Source of the DNA: Erythroxylum novogranatense
Taxonomy: Eukaryota > Streptophyta > Magnoliopsida > Malpighiales > Erythroxylaceae
Direction: 5' to 3'
Assembly (NCBI GenBank): GCA_029891385.1
Contig: CM057235.1
Location: forward strand, 18,655,120 to 18,719,119
DNA: 64,000 nucleotides
Position 1 is the first letter of the stretch. Each line of letters begins with the position of its first letter. Positions 1 to 11,229 of the stretch are shown piece after piece. The notes below the pieces were generated by a model. It did no database searches. It was given only the letters and a program-made list of their open reading frames with translations, and had not been told where the DNA came from. The position numbers were made by a program, and so were the translations under genes.

Positions 1-120
1 TTGGCTTTGTATATTCTTAAGTCTATGCAGGTTCCTGTCATAATAAGATTTTTTAAAGACCATACAGGCTGCGTTAACTTAAACAATAGACGTTTGTGGT
101 TGTTGTATATACAAAGCCAA
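1..120. repeat. 120-bp segment bounded by a 14-bp inverted repeat
   Basis: The first 14 bases (TTGGCTTTGTATAT) are the exact reverse complement of bases 107-120 (ATATACAAAGCCAA). The interior is not self-complementary. It could be a very small foldback or MITE-like insertion just upstream of the host gene promoter, or a chance or promoter palindrome. The window begins at the repeat, so no target duplication can be tested. Confidence 0.4.
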
Positions 121-145
121 AAGAAGATTAGTTAGCCGAATTGTG

Positions 146-153
146 TATATAAA
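146..153 (+). promoter_or_regulatory. TATA box of the host gene
   Basis: TATATAAA lies about 100 bp upstream of the proposed start codon at 250. This would place transcription start near 175-185 and leave a 5' leader of roughly 70 bases. It is the only good TATA element between the inverted repeat and the gene. Confidence 0.5.
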
Positions 154-249
154 GTCCTTTCAGGTAGCAAATTAGATCCACAGACAAGAACCTATTTCCA
201 GTATCCCCAAGTATTGCAAAGTTAGCAGGACCAGCAACAAGAATCTGTC

Positions 250-1029
250 ATGGAAGGGTAATATCTCTTTTTCTTCTTATTCCTTACACACATTAAGCCA
301 TTATATGCTGGTGAAATTAATTAAGACATGATAGATTGTCATTTGATTTTTTTGACAACAAAAACTCTCTCTCTGTTATTATTTAATTTCTTCAGGAAAC
401 CAACAAGAGACCAGTACATAATCAAAGACTTACCCATGCAAGAGAATCAAGATCCACTTCTGGCCAGACTTGACAAACTAATAGCAGCTGTCTCAAAAGA
501 TGGATTTAACGCAAACGAAGTTCATAACAAAGCTCTGAACAACCTCGTTAATGTAAACTCACTCTTCACAATCGCCGTGTTTTTGGGCCTATCTGTTGCT
601 TCTCGCAATCAACAACCTCTTGAAGACCGTAGTGAATGTGCCGCAAACCCAGGGGTGGCAAAAAGGCTCGTAGTCTACGAAGTAGTTTCCTTCGGATGTT
701 TTCTGTTATCAAGCCTTGTAGCCAAATCGATCAAAGCCTATCTTTACGTCTTCTCCAATGCTTATTTCGGGAAAGGATCCATAATGACGTATTTGAGAGC
801 CCAGATGTTCATGGTAGCAGTACTAGCATCGATCACAGGCGTCTTGTTTCTTACCCTTTCAATGGTTCACGTCGTCGAGATAAAGATTGGCAAGCTGTCT
901 TGTGGGAGTTCTCATGCTCTAACGGCAGTCCTTTCACTTTGTGTTCTTGTCGTCATAGGTTTGGTAATTTACCTACCATCAATGGTGTTTGTTATGGTTT
1001 ATTGCATTCGCAAAACGGGCAAAAGTTGA
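250..1029 (+). CDS. MEE60-like four-helix membrane protein, two exons
   Basis: Proposed CDS is join(250..257,396..1029), 213 residues. Exon 1 codes for only ATG GAA GG. The intron (258-395, 138 bp) starts GTAATATC and ends TTTCTTCAG. The splice keeps frame and gives an N-terminus MEGKPTRDQYIIKDLP. Without splicing, translation would start at 328 inside the intron or at the internal ATG 436. The protein has a hydrophilic N-terminus, the motif LNNLVNVNSLFTIAVFLGLS (about residues 52-71) and four hydrophobic segments (about 57-71, 97-111, 140-160, 178-205), ending in a short basic tail. The NLVNVNSLFTIAVF block and the Cys plus EVVSF..FLLSSLVA block resemble plant proteins annotated 'maternal effect embryo arrest 60', from memory. 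Biochemical role is unknown. It is the only intact, non-transposon gene in the window. The family call is moderate; a real membrane-protein gene is likely. Confidence 0.65.
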
Positions 1030-1579
1030 TGCTTATCTGTGTACAAGGAGACACCATAAATACAGGTGAAGCTCCACAGTCATAAGGGCCTCTGCCAACA
1101 ATTTCATCCGTAGCAACTGCCATGTACGTCTTGTAATATTTAGGAGCTCCGTCTGTGCTTACGTATATTTCTTTAGTTCTTCCCAGATCTTAAACTTGTT
1201 ATATAACGTAAAAAAAAAAAAAACCTTAAAACTCCTTTTCTCAACTGAAGTACTTTACTCCTTTAGCTAGTTAAATTACTTAAGACTTGTAGAGTTGAAG
1301 TAACATGGTTAAAAAGTCGAATCGAACCAATTTTCTTATGAAAACCTTCTAATATAACATTGGCCAAGTAATTAATAAATTCGTCAGGTTACGCTTAAAA
1401 CTAACGGCCAATTTGGACCCGTTCACCTCACTTGCTTCTCTCTGTTACCTAATTCCTTGGATCACTATGTCTCCATCTTCGCCTCTTATTGTTTTCAATC
1501 TCTGTGTTCCATTCTTATTAAAATGCAGAAGCCGGAGGAAAAAACTTACCCCAAAAGATCTATGAAGAGAGGGAGAAAG
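1030..1579. other. 3' flank of the host gene
   Basis: This holds the presumed 3' UTR and downstream spacer, with a 13-A run near 1211. No further gene is supported. A 39-codon frame starting at 1469 exists but has no recognisable family. Confidence 0.5.
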
Positions 1580-2239
1580 TGTTGGACCCCGAACTTTTGG
1601 TGGAAATTTGAAATATTAAAATGAATTCAATGAGTGTTTTCGGATATGAATTGTGTTATAGAAGTTTTCATGCCTTGAGGAAATTGTTGAGAAATGAAGT
1701 GATTGGTTTTGATGACTTTGAAATTTGAGTAGAGTTGTATGAGTTATGAAAGTTAAAGTGAATGGGTTGATTGAACTGGAGTTGAAAAGCACGAAATAGA
1801 AAGTGGAAGTGTGAAATTTTGAAGAAAATAGAAAGTTTGACTTGAAAGTTGACTTTTTGATTTAGGCAAATTTTGAGGAAATGATCTTCATAAAATTTGT
1901 AGATTATGCTGAGAGCTTTCTGTAGCCATAATGTTTGACAGTTTTCGATATCGAAATCAAAAGTTATGAGTTTTCGAAGTTAAGTGTACTTGGCATTGTT
2001 TTGGAAAAATACTATGAAGTATAGATTTGTGTGTATTGTACTTTGAGGCCGATTACCGTACTGGTGTGGTTTGAATTAGAGTAACTGGTTTACGTGAAAG
2101 TTATAGAGAATTAGAATAGCTTTAAAATGATGTATAATATGCGATTCTTGGATGTGGAGGTGGGAATATGTGAAATTGTGAAGTTTGGATATTACTTAGG
2201 TGATTGCTAACAGGGCAGAAACTTTGATTGAATAATTGA

Positions 2240-2735
2240 CTTATCTAGAGGTTGAAGTTGCTTTGGAGTTCTTCATGAACATTGTAGAGCTTATTTTTAT
2301 CTTTCCATTGATATAAAGCACGAAAATATTGGACAAGGGAGTAGAAAGTTAAGATTGTTAGAAGTTTTGATGCTGTTTAGTGTGAAGCCGATCGACCAGT
2401 CACTTTGTGTGGAGTTTTTGACCAATTTAGAGGTCGATCTGATTTTTAAGGCCTTCATGAAAGTTGTAGAGGGTTCTTTTACCTTTCTATAGACACCGAG
2501 TTTGTCAAATTTGGAGTTCTGAGTCAAAAGTTATGATGTTTGCAAGTTGAGGAGCTGTGTAAAGTTTTGAGGAGATTATCGATTGGTAATCTTTGAGTAC
2601 ATTTTGACCCCTTTAAAGACCGAGCTTGCCTTGGAGTCTTTCTTGAAAATTGTATATCTTTCTTTTATCTTTCCAACGGTACCAAGTTTGTAAAATTCGA
2701 AGCTCGGAGTCAAAAGTTATGAGTGTTAGAAGTTT
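2240..2735 (+). repeat. Two to three degenerate ~178-bp modules in LTR A
   Basis: Each module carries, in order, a 'cttcatgaaagttgtagag' phrase, a 'tatctttccaacggtac' phrase, 'aagtttgtaaaattcg' and 'gagtcaaaagttatgag'. Copies end near 2533 and 2721. The same phrase order recurs in LTRs B, C, E, F, G and J. Confidence 0.6.
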
Positions 2736-2755
2736 GAAGGTCGGATTGGGTGCTA

Positions 2756-2888
2756 GCCGACCTCTGTTGGCCGACCTCTATTGGCCGACCTCTGTTAGCC
2801 GACCATTGTTGGCTGACCTCTGTTAGCTGACCTCTATTGGCTGACCTCTATTGGCCGACCTCTGTTGGCCGACCTCTGTTGGCTGACC
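2756..2888 (+). repeat. 14-bp minisatellite, nine full units
   Basis: The unit is GCCGACCTCTGTTG with variants GCTGACCTCTATTG and GCCGACCATTGTTG. Nine contiguous 14-mers run from 2756 to 2881, with a partial tenth. LTR B carries no such array; it has an unrelated GC-rich block at the matching place. Confidence 0.85.
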
Positions 2889-2952
2889 GATCTTCGTTCT
2901 GGTCGAGTTTTGATTTTTTGACTGAGCTCTGACCTCCCTTCACTCTTTTGAG

Positions 2953-3560
2953 CATAACTTCTTCTTCCAACATCCGATCGATCTGATTCTTTTTGGAAAT
3001 TAAAATAGAGACATGGGGCTATAAATTTTATGCAGAATCCGAGCTATAATTTAGCCTCTAAGACTTTCAAATTCGGATTGGAAGTTAGATGTAGTGTTCA
3101 GTCTGGGTGTTGTAATGGCTAAATAGTGTTCAGTATTTTGGAGATATCTCGATCGGTAGAGCTCCGATCGATTTGATTATTTTTTCAAGTTAAACTAGAG
3201 ACATATATCTACAATTCATATGAAGGAGCCGATCGACAATGTCACCTATAAGACTTTCAAATTCGGATCGGAATTAGATGTAGTGTTTAGTTTCAGTTTT
3301 GTAATGGTCTGAATATCGTTCAGTATTTTGGAGATATCTTGAGCTGTAGAGCTTGGATAGATCGGATACTTTTTGCAAATGAAAATAGATACATGAGGCT
3401 ACAAATGTTATGAAGGAGCCGATCTATAATTTAGCCTCTAAGACTTCCAAATTCGGGTCGGAAGTTAGTTGTAGTGTTCAGCCTCGGGTCTGAAGAACAA
3501 ACTTCAGTATTTTGGTGATATCTTCTGTTATAGAGCTCCGATCGATCTGATTCTTGAAGC
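2953..3560 (+). repeat. ~185-bp tandem repeat, just over three units
   Basis: Phrases resembling 'gatatctcgatcggtagagc', 'aaactagagacata', 'atgaaggagccgatcgaca' and 'gactttcaaattcgg' recur with starts near 2953, 3141, 3331 and 3512, a period of 181-190 bp. It lies directly upstream of the TATA-like box of LTR A. Confidence 0.65.
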
Positions 3561-3776
3561 GATGGATTCGTAAGACATAGATGGACATTTATCTAGAAGA
3601 AAGTTTTATCAAATGACTTCATTTACCTGATCGAAATAATCAGACAAGATGTCAGTTTTAAGGACCAATGAAGGGGCAATTTTGGAAGTTTACTTAAAGA
3701 GTTAAGTTTTAGGCTTATGAGTAAGGGCAAATGGGTCAATTTTAAGTCATTTAATGACATGGCAAGATTGTGGTCC

Positions 3777-3783
3777 TTTATAA
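3777..3783 (+). promoter_or_regulatory. TATA-like box of LTR A
   Basis: TTTATAA is followed within 40-140 bp by a purine-rich leader (GAGAAAGAAGAGAGAAGGGAG, then AGAGAGAGCTAGGGTTT). The same TATA-plus-leader arrangement is seen at 35551 and 46728 in element E. Confidence 0.45.
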
Positions 3784-4017
3784 GGAGAGAATGCATGACA
3801 ATTGACGGAAACAAAAGAAGAAAAAGAATAAGAGAAAGAAGAGAGAAGGGAGAGCAAGCCTTCGGATGAGTAAAGGAGAAAGAAAAGAGAGAGAGCTAGG
3901 GTTTGATTTTTAAGGGTCTTCAAGCAAGCTTTCCATGTTTCTTCATGAAGGAAAAACATGGAGGATGACGAGAGCTCCAACATGAGCTAAGAAATCTGAA
4001 AATTTGTGAAGGATGAG

Positions 4018-5081
4018 GTAAGACCCGAAATTTTGATTTGTAAATTTTGGAAGATTGTTGGTTTAGAATCATGGAAAATGATATGGGTTTGTGTATTATG
4101 GAGTCAATTTTGGTGATTGCTTAGTATTATGGGTTTAATTTTGGATGGAAATTAATTAGGGTTATGCTCAATTTTGTGAATTGGGGATTTTGAAAATTGG
4201 TGATTTAGATAGCTTGATTATATGTGGAATTAGTGTTTTCTAAGTTCAATTACAAGGATTATGTTATTTATGAGATTGAATTCGTGGGAAATTGGTGTAG
4301 GGAATTTTTTATTGGAAGAAAGAGAGACGCAATGGTCAAATTGAAGCATTGGACAAGCTTCAAGTATGAAAATGAGGTGGGTACCTGTTTATAATAGAAT
4401 TTATAAGCCACTACTGCTTTCTTTAAACAAAGGGATTTTCTGATTTCAATTGCATCATAAATGTTGCATCATTGTATGAATGATTTGAAAAATCATTATT
4501 GATTCAATACATGAACTTTTGATGAATTGCAAAATACATTTGTGTTATGCCTCGAAAGATTCCATGGCATTTCGTGTATTCGGAAAAGAGCATTCGATAA
4601 ATTGATTGAAGCATGATTATGTGATTGTGATTGGGCAAGAGAGAACCTGTTTCGTTAGTCTCATGCACGATGACCCTTAGCCTTCTCCCGGCTGCCCATT
4701 AAAGGCCACGAGATCCTGAAAAATCGGACTCATCGTGTTTACGGTAAAACTTCAGTTTTCCATCGTGTTTATGGAACTCTCGAGCCAATTGTTGTGCATT
4801 GCATATGTGATTTGCATTGCATCTATGAATTGTCAGGTTGATGCATTCATGTTTTGTAACCCATGAATTTATGGTTGAAAGCCTAGAAATCATACGTTTT
4901 GTAAATTGCAATTTTGACTACAGCAAGAAAAGAACTTTTTGAAAATGTGCTTTACGGATTTCAAAGAAATGGTTTCTGAGACCAGAAAAGAAAAAGAATT
5001 TCAAAGGTTTTGCTTATTTATTTGTTATAAATTGTTACTCACGAGCTATAAGCTCACCCCCCCTTTCATCCCCATCTCCAG
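4018..5081 (+). other. Candidate intron inside LTR A
   Basis: The donor is GATGAG|GTAAGACC after the purine-rich leader. The acceptor is CCCCATCTCCAG|GTT, preceded by the hairpin AGCT-ATA-AGCT and CTCACCCCCC. The 1064-bp span matches the donor and acceptor arrangement in the other LTRs. Splicing is inferred, not shown. Confidence 0.35.
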
Positions 5082-5953
5082 GTTTTCGAGTAGGAGATCG
5101 GTTGAAAGACGGTCAAGATGTCAGATCGACTTTTGCATATTTTCGTAATTTGTATAAGTTAGATTTTGAGTAATTTGGATTTTAGTGTTGGTATGTATAT
5201 GGCTTAAAATAAATTTGGATAAATGTAATTGCGTATAAAATTGATTATGGTGTATGTGATTTTGGGAATTGTGAAATTCATGAATAATTGGGTTGTGTTT
5301 AGATTGTATTAAGACATTGTATCTTATATGAGAATGAATGTGATTTGGCTTCCGGACGGGGTGTCCGATGATACTGGTTATTGTGTGGGAATATAGGAGT
5401 GCTTTTTTAACCCTTGCAGGTTTTGGGTTTTATGAAAAGCAGCCGTTATGCTGCCCAATTTTCGATAAAAAAATTGGTTATATGGTAATAGAATAAATTA
5501 CGAAGTGATTAAAAGATGAATTTTAGATTTGTACGAATGTATAAGAAGATGATTAAGAAGTTCGTTATGCATTGAGAGATTGATTGAGGAAAGTTAAGTT
5601 TCGATTTGTATTCGATGGATTAAATGATGAAAGAAAGAAGGAAAGAAAGAAGAAGAAAAAAATGTACACGGATTTGGATTAATTTAGACTGATAGTCTTA
5701 AGATTTCCAACGCAATGCTTTTCCTAAAATATTTGTTCACGGATGTCGAAAAATTGGTTTCGATTCGATTTGATTCGATGTTTGTTTCGCTTATGATTTT
5801 GCTTCCGCCTTGTGTTCCATTCTTTCGATTTTCCTTTCGTTTTGTATTCGTTTTCCGTTTCTCCGATTGGGGTCCGGTCTCGGGATCGGGTCGCAACAGA
5901 AAGTAATTATAGATACTAATTCATTCAAACAATAGCCTTTAGAATTGTTTTAT

Positions 5954-5976
5954 GGATTACTAATATTCAGTAATCC
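5954..5976. repeat. Perfect 8-bp-stem hairpin
   Basis: GGATTACT and AGTAATCC enclose AATATTC. A related shorter hairpin (ATACT...AGTAT around the same loop core) follows at about 5988-6004. These may be remnants of a foldback element in the 160-bp spacer between LTR A and the LINE fragment. Confidence 0.45.
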
Positions 5977-6061
5977 ATATATTGAATATACTAATATTCA
6001 GTATATTAATGGAATGGGCATCAATTCAGATGCATAGTCAACTTTTCAATTATTTTATGGA

Positions 6062-6430
6062 TTGCAATTAACTAAAGACTCACTACCTTGGACAGAACAA
6101 GACACATTAATAATATGAATTGTATATTGTGTTTGACAGACCAAGAATCCAATGCACATCTGTCGTTTAATTGCCCTTATTCGTATAGGGTTTGGAGGGA
6201 TGCCATTGGCCTTTATAACTCGAATTTGCAGCTCAAAGGTTGTTTAAGAAAAATCTTGAGGCTATGTTCCCTTTATCGGGGTCATAAAGATGAAAGGTTG
6301 TTGTATAGCTTACTTCTTATTAGCACAATTTATGGCATTTGGTGGGAAAGGAATTAAAGGGTCTTCAAAGGCAAATTAAACTCTCTGGAGCAATTGAAAA
6401 CAACATTAGATGTATTAAGGAACTGCTTAT
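6062..6430 (+). pseudogene. LINE reverse-transcriptase zinc-binding domain fragment
   Basis: Residues from 6088 carry C-x2-C, then ES-x2-HLSF-x2-C and a downstream W-x-DAIG. This is the zf-RVT signature found at the C-terminus of plant non-LTR (L1-type) reverse transcriptases. The match continues upstream in the same frame (RLTTLDR) across a stop codon at 6073-6075, and downstream past another stop after WWERN. No reverse transcriptase catalytic core lies beside it. It is a dead 5'-truncated LINE piece or a fragment of a related host-gene family. Confidence 0.6.
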
Positions 6431-6686
6431 AGCTAGAGGATAAATCTTGGCACTTTCTCTACTTTTGAAATAATTTGGTCCCTTTATTGAGTCGTCATGC
6501 TCATATAATATTAGATATGTGATGCATTAATAATCTTTAATAGTCTTGAATTGTATATTGATGTGTTAATTCATACATATTCAATGTAAACTTTAGTTAG
6601 TTATTAATGTAATTTATTTACTTTCCAAAAAACATGATGTCCTTATAAGGAGTAACATAAAAGTTTAATTTTATTTTATAACTTTA
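6431..6686. other. AT-rich spacer
   Basis: No gene seen. The last 50 bp (6636-6686) resemble 7501-7536, which bears on the MITE insertion described next. Confidence 0.4.
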
Positions 6687-7376
6687 GTGCCTTTGGATGG
6701 ACTTATATCAGTAGAGCTTTTATCACTAGAGCTTTTCTAAGAAGAGCTTTTCTAAGAAGCGAGTTGATTGTTTAACTGTCATTTTAAAAACTTTTTGAAA
6801 GAGCTTCATAAAATAGACTGCTTGGCAACATAAAAATAAAAAACACTTTTAATTTTAACTATGTTTTATTTTGTAATAAAATTATTTATCATATAAAATT
6901 ATTTAAAATATATTAAACAATATGCAAAGCACAAGATATTAATTATTATATAATTTTAAACCATATGAAACATAAATGAAAATATATCTAACCAAATCTT
7001 TTATATGGATTATAACATAAGTAAAACTAATATAAAATAAATATTAAAACATATAAAAAAGTCAAATATTGTTATATAAAGCTTAAAATAAACGTGAAGA
7101 TGTGTTTGTAAGTATTGTGGAATTATGTAAAACATAATGACAAAAGGTACTGAAAAATAGGCTCATTAATTGATCTAAAAAATCTACCTGAAAAAGTATT
7201 TTTTTAGAAGCTCCAAATTTGAGCTTATTAAAAAATTGTATTTTAGTTGTCAAAAAAACTATATCCATTAAAAAAGTACTTTTTATTTTATAGTGAAACA
7301 CTCATTTTTTAAAAAAAAGCTTTTGCGGTAAAAAAAAGTACTTATTTGTCCTCCAAAAGTTTAACCAAACAGGCAC
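6687..7376. mobile_element. Probable Tourist-like (PIF/Harbinger) MITE, 690 bp
   Basis: The left end reads GTGCCTTTGGATGGAC. The right end, reverse-complemented, reads GTGCCTGTTTGGTTAAAC. The two are imperfect terminal inverted repeats. Both flanks are TTA (6684-6686 and 7377-7379), the target duplication expected of PIF/Harbinger elements. The interior is AT-rich and non-coding, and many 'agagctttt' and 'aaaagtact' phrases occur near the ends. A similar site lacking the insert is at 7501-7560. Confidence 0.5.
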
Positions 7377-7984
7377 TTAGTGAGTAATTTGCCTTGTTAT
7401 ATTATTTATCATTGTTATTATGATATTTAGTTACCATAAATGTCAAACCCTTAAAAAACTTTATTGTGATGTCTTTTTTGTATATTATCTATTGAACTTT
7501 GATGTCCTCGTAAAGAGGAACGTAAAAGATAGAAATTTAGTGAGTACTTATTTTCCTTGTGAGGTTTTACGACATCTTTGGTGTATACACTTTTGGAAAG
7601 GATTGTTATTATTTTTCTTTACCATATGGCTAACTTCTTCTAATTCGTTTAGTGCTAAGAAATGTTGTTATCACCTTTTATTTTGATTTGGAAAATGAGC
7701 ATCATTATGCCTCCTTTTCTTAGTAATTATATTTTATCTACTTTATATACTTCTTTTTTTCTTTTTCCTTTTAAGATTAGAAACTAATGATAGATATTAA
7801 TAAACGATTGTGATGTTTAATATCATGTGTGAATGAATATCTTAAGTACACAAAATTAAAAAATAGAAAGTTGATCTTCGCAATTAAAATTTAAAATCAT
7901 TCATATTTGATGCACATACTTTAAAAAAAATTAGAACATCAATCCTTGCTATCAAAGTTTAAAATTTTCTATAAGGTTTAGAAT
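7377..7984. other. AT-rich spacer with a duplicated stretch
   Basis: 7501-7560 resembles the two flanks of the MITE joined together. No gene is supported; open frames here have no recognisable domains. Confidence 0.4.
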
Positions 7985-7991
7985 ATCATAT

Positions 7992-9254
7992 TTGATGCAT
8001 TTTTGGTGGAAGGGAATGAGGAAGGATGTGGCAGAGTATGCTAAAAGATGTTTAGTGTGTCAGCAAATTAAAACTGAACACCAAGCACCTTCCGACAAGC
8101 TTAATCCTTTGCCGATTCCGGAATGGAAATGGGAGAGGATTGCTATGGATTTTCTGATGGGATTACCGAGGACTAGCAAGAAGCATGACGCTATATGGGT
8201 GATTGTTGATAGGCTGACCAAGTCAGCACACTTCTTGCCAATTAGATAGACAAATTCTTTGAATGTTTTGGCTAAGAAGTATATGGATGAGGTAATCAGA
8301 CTTCATGGGATTCCAAGCTCGATAGTTTCTGATAGAGATCCTAGGTTTACCTCCAGATTTTAGGAAAGCTTGCAGGAGGCTCTGGGGACTAAATTGCATT
8401 TTAGTACGGCTTTCCATCCGCAGACTGATGGACAATCGGAGAGGACGATATGGACCTTAGAGGCAATGTTGAGAGCTTGTGCTATGGATTTTAAAGGTTC
8501 GTGGGATGATCACCGACCTTTGATTGAGTTTGCTTACAATAATTCCTATCACTCGGGAATCCAGATGGCACCTTATGAGGCTTTGTATGGTAGGAGGTTC
8601 AAAACTCCTATTTGTTGGGATGAGGAAGGTGAAAGGAAGCTTGTAGGACCTGAGTTGGTACAGGTTACAGTTGATAAAATTAAATTGATAAAACAGAGGC
8701 TTAAAACAGCTCAAGATAGGATTAAGAGCTACATAGATGCCCATAGAAAAGAGATGGAATTTGAAGTGGGGGAAAAGGTGTTTCTTAGAGCTTCTCCAAG
8801 GAAAGGTGTTTTGAGGTTTGGTAAGAAGGGCAAGCTTAGTCCGAGGTACATAGGCCCATATGAGATCATTGACAGGATTGGGCCTTTGGCTTATAAGTTA
8901 GATTTGCCATTGGAGTTATCTAAGATTCACAATGTGTTCCACGTATCGATGCTGAGGAAGTACAGATCGGATCGTTCACATATTGTTCAACCTTCAGAGG
9001 TTCAGCTGAGGGAGGATTTGACTTATGAGGAGCAATCAATGAAGATCTTACATTCAAAGAAAAAGGTGTTAAGGAATAAGATTGTACAGCTGGTTAAGGT
9101 CTTGTGGAGGAACCATTCGACGGAAGAAGCAACTTGGGAGCCTTTGGAAGCCATGAAGGAGAAGTATCCATACCTCTTTATGGACTTAGGTAAGGATTTT
9201 GAGGACGAAATTCTTTTAGGAGGGGAGAATTATTGGGCCCCGAATTTTTTTTAA
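7992..9254 (+). pseudogene. Gypsy pol 3' end: integrase and chromodomain, two stops
   Basis: This is a 5'-truncated gypsy polyprotein in one continuous frame. It starts in the integrase zinc-finger region (KRCLVCQQIK). The integrase core retains D in AMDFLMGLP, D in SDRDPRFTS and E in TDGQSER, followed by the GPY/F-type region (LSPRYIGPYEII). The C-terminus has chromodomain features (LRNKIVQLVKVLW, EEATWEPLEAM) as in plant chromoviruses of the Tekay/Del group. Two TAG codons interrupt it at 8247-8249 and 8361-8363; the second falls where a Trp is usual. The frame runs through the polypurine tract into LTR B. Protease, reverse transcriptase, RNase H and gag are missing; upstream sequence changes abruptly near 7985. 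Confidence 0.85.
9217..9230 (+). other. Polypurine tract before LTR B
   Basis: TAGGAGGGGAGAAT lies immediately before the LTR start. It is the plus-strand primer site and shows that LTR B is the 3' LTR of the truncated gypsy element. Confidence 0.7.
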
Positions 9255-9713
9255 TTTTTTTTTAATTTTTTTTATTGATTTATTATTTATTAATTTTCTT
9301 TAATTATTCTTTATTTTTGCTTTAATTGTTTTAATTATATGTATATATATATATTTATTGAGTCTTGGAATTAGCAAGTATGATTGGGAATTAGAATTTT
9401 GAAATTAAAAAGAAGGGTTAGGATTAAGTTGGATTAATTTATAGTAGGCTTGTGACGAGGAGAGCCCAAAAGAATTGCAAATGAGCTAAGGAGTAATTGA
9501 AACTACGTAGTTTTGAGGTGGGCTTTAAATTGAGGGCAAATGAATTAAGCTAAAAAGGAGAAGAAGAAGGTTGTCGTAGGATTAAAAAGAAAAGGAAGGC
9601 AAAACGTGAGCCAAGGAGAAGGGAGCTTTCGGCTAGGAGAAAAGGGAGAGTCGTAGGAAGCTTGAAGGGAGAAAGAAAGAAGAAGAAAAAGAAGAGAAAT
9701 CTAATTATTGGAG

Positions 9714-10681
9714 GTAAGTTCCATCTTTGCTTATGCTAGATTCAAGAATGGGATAAAATGGAGGTTAGGGTTTGTGTAGGGATTGAAGAAAGAAAGAAGA
9801 GAAGGGTAAAATCAATGGATTTTGGGATTTCTAAGTTAAGGTTTTGGTTATTCTAGCATAGATGGCCTATGGGTAGGTTAGGTTTAAAGTTGATTTTTTT
9901 ATCTTTACTTGATTCTTGAAATGTTATGACTTTTCTTAGAATGTATTCATTGAATGGAGTATGGTTTAATTGAAGGGAATCAAGAAAACTCCACTCAAGA
10001 CAAGGAGGAAGGACAATCTTGAATTCGGATTTCGACGTTTAGGTGGGTAACATTTTTATAGTTGTTGTGTGATGGGCAAATGCCCTATGTGTGTAATCCT
10101 TATTTAAATTGCGTACATGTTGAATTGTGTGTATATATTTGAAAGCGTATGATGAAATGGATATGTCTCTTTTGATATGAATGAAAAATATGGAGCTATG
10201 ATGATTCGACAAAATGAAAGAAGCATAAAAATGCCATTTTTGCATTTGAATAATTGAGCATAGATTGGTTGTGATTGGGCAAGAGAGAACCTGTTTTGTT
10301 AGTCTCGTGCATGATGACCCATAGCCTTCTCCCGGCTGCCAGCTTGAGGCCACGAGATCCTGAGAAATCGGACTCGTCGTGTTTACAGTAAACTTCAGTT
10401 ATCCGTCGTGTTTATGGAACTCTCGAGCCAATTGTGTGCATCTCATCATTTTTGGTGTTTATGATGCATAATACGTGTTTTCACTGATAGAAGATTTCAT
10501 GTTATGCTCTATGTGATGATTTCGGTTAATTGTGATTTATGTGATAAAGTTGGGTATCTATGTAGAATATGTTAATTGCTAACGTTTTGGATTCTTGATT
10601 ATGTGTTGTATGGCTCATTACTCGATGGCTATAGAGGTGTTAGCCACTGAGCCGTGTTTTGCTCACCCCATTCTCCCTCAG
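9714..10681 (+). other. Candidate intron inside LTR B
   Basis: The donor TTGGAG|GTAAGTT follows a purine-rich leader (9600-9700). The acceptor TTCTCCCTCAG|GTG is preceded by a TGGCTA/TAGCCA hairpin and GCTCACCCC. Length 968 bp. Same plan as in the other LTRs; splicing not shown. Confidence 0.35.
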
Positions 10682-10722
10682 GTGTAAATCAGTTGAGCGC
10701 TGAACCTTGCAAGGCATCAGGA

Positions 10723-10798
10723 TTAACTCCAAGATTTTAGACACTTTTGTATTAAGTTAGTTAACTCCAAGATTTTAGACACTTTTGTATTAAGTTAG
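10723..10798 (+). repeat. Perfect 38-bp tandem duplication
   Basis: The 38-mer beginning TTAACTCCAAGATTTTAG occupies 10723-10760 and is repeated without mismatch at 10761-10798. The identity suggests a recent slippage event. Confidence 0.9.
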
Positions 10799-11229
10799 TA
10801 ACTAATTTTTGAATAGCTTTATAAGCATATCAAACATTGAGCATCTCATATATTTTGTATCTTGTACTTGATTTTGATGGATATGTTGATATGTAATTAA
10901 AGCTATGCTTGAACTCTCTTATGATTGGAAAAGAGAATGAGAGCTCTAGTACTCTCTTCTTCATGTGTATTTATTGAATTGCGATCTGTGTATGACCTTG
11001 AAAAAGGAATGTGTATGAGTCTTTTTAATTATTGAGTTGCTGTTGGGATAGCTCGCTGGAAATTTGTAATGATTTATGAGTTGTTGGAGTTGGGTGTAGT
11101 GCTAAAATTTCTGGACTGATATAGATCGGATGGGATCATTTAGTCTTATTGAGAGTGGTAGATGAGCTGTAGAGCTTTCCCATGATGTATTATGAGCTAT
11201 TTTTGGATGTGATAATTGGAAAATGTGAG

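Larger units (their letters stand above)
1580..5898 (+). mobile_element. Solo LTR A (gypsy-type), 4319 bp, TSD GAAAG
   Basis: It starts TGTTGGACCCC and ends TCGCAACA, so TG...CA with a 5-bp terminal inverted repeat TGTTG/CAACA. It is flanked by a perfect 5-bp duplication, GAAAG at 1575-1579 and 5899-5903. No internal region, primer-binding site or polypurine tract is attached, so it is a solo LTR left by recombination between two LTRs. A 160-bp block at 4630-4792 is closely similar to 10270-10434 in LTR B, which is joined to a gypsy pol gene; this supports a gypsy (Tekay/chromovirus-like) origin. It contains tandem modules, a minisatellite, a TATA-like box and a candidate intron, listed separately. 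Confidence 0.85.

Noticed and set aside
636..1085. 149-codon frame overlapping the host gene
   Set aside because: It is an out-of-frame shadow of the MEE60-like exon with no recognisable domain.
1469..1588. Short frame starting MSPSSPL upstream of LTR A, as a gene broken by the insertion
   Set aside because: Removing LTR A with one duplication gives a stop codon at once, so no longer protein is recovered.
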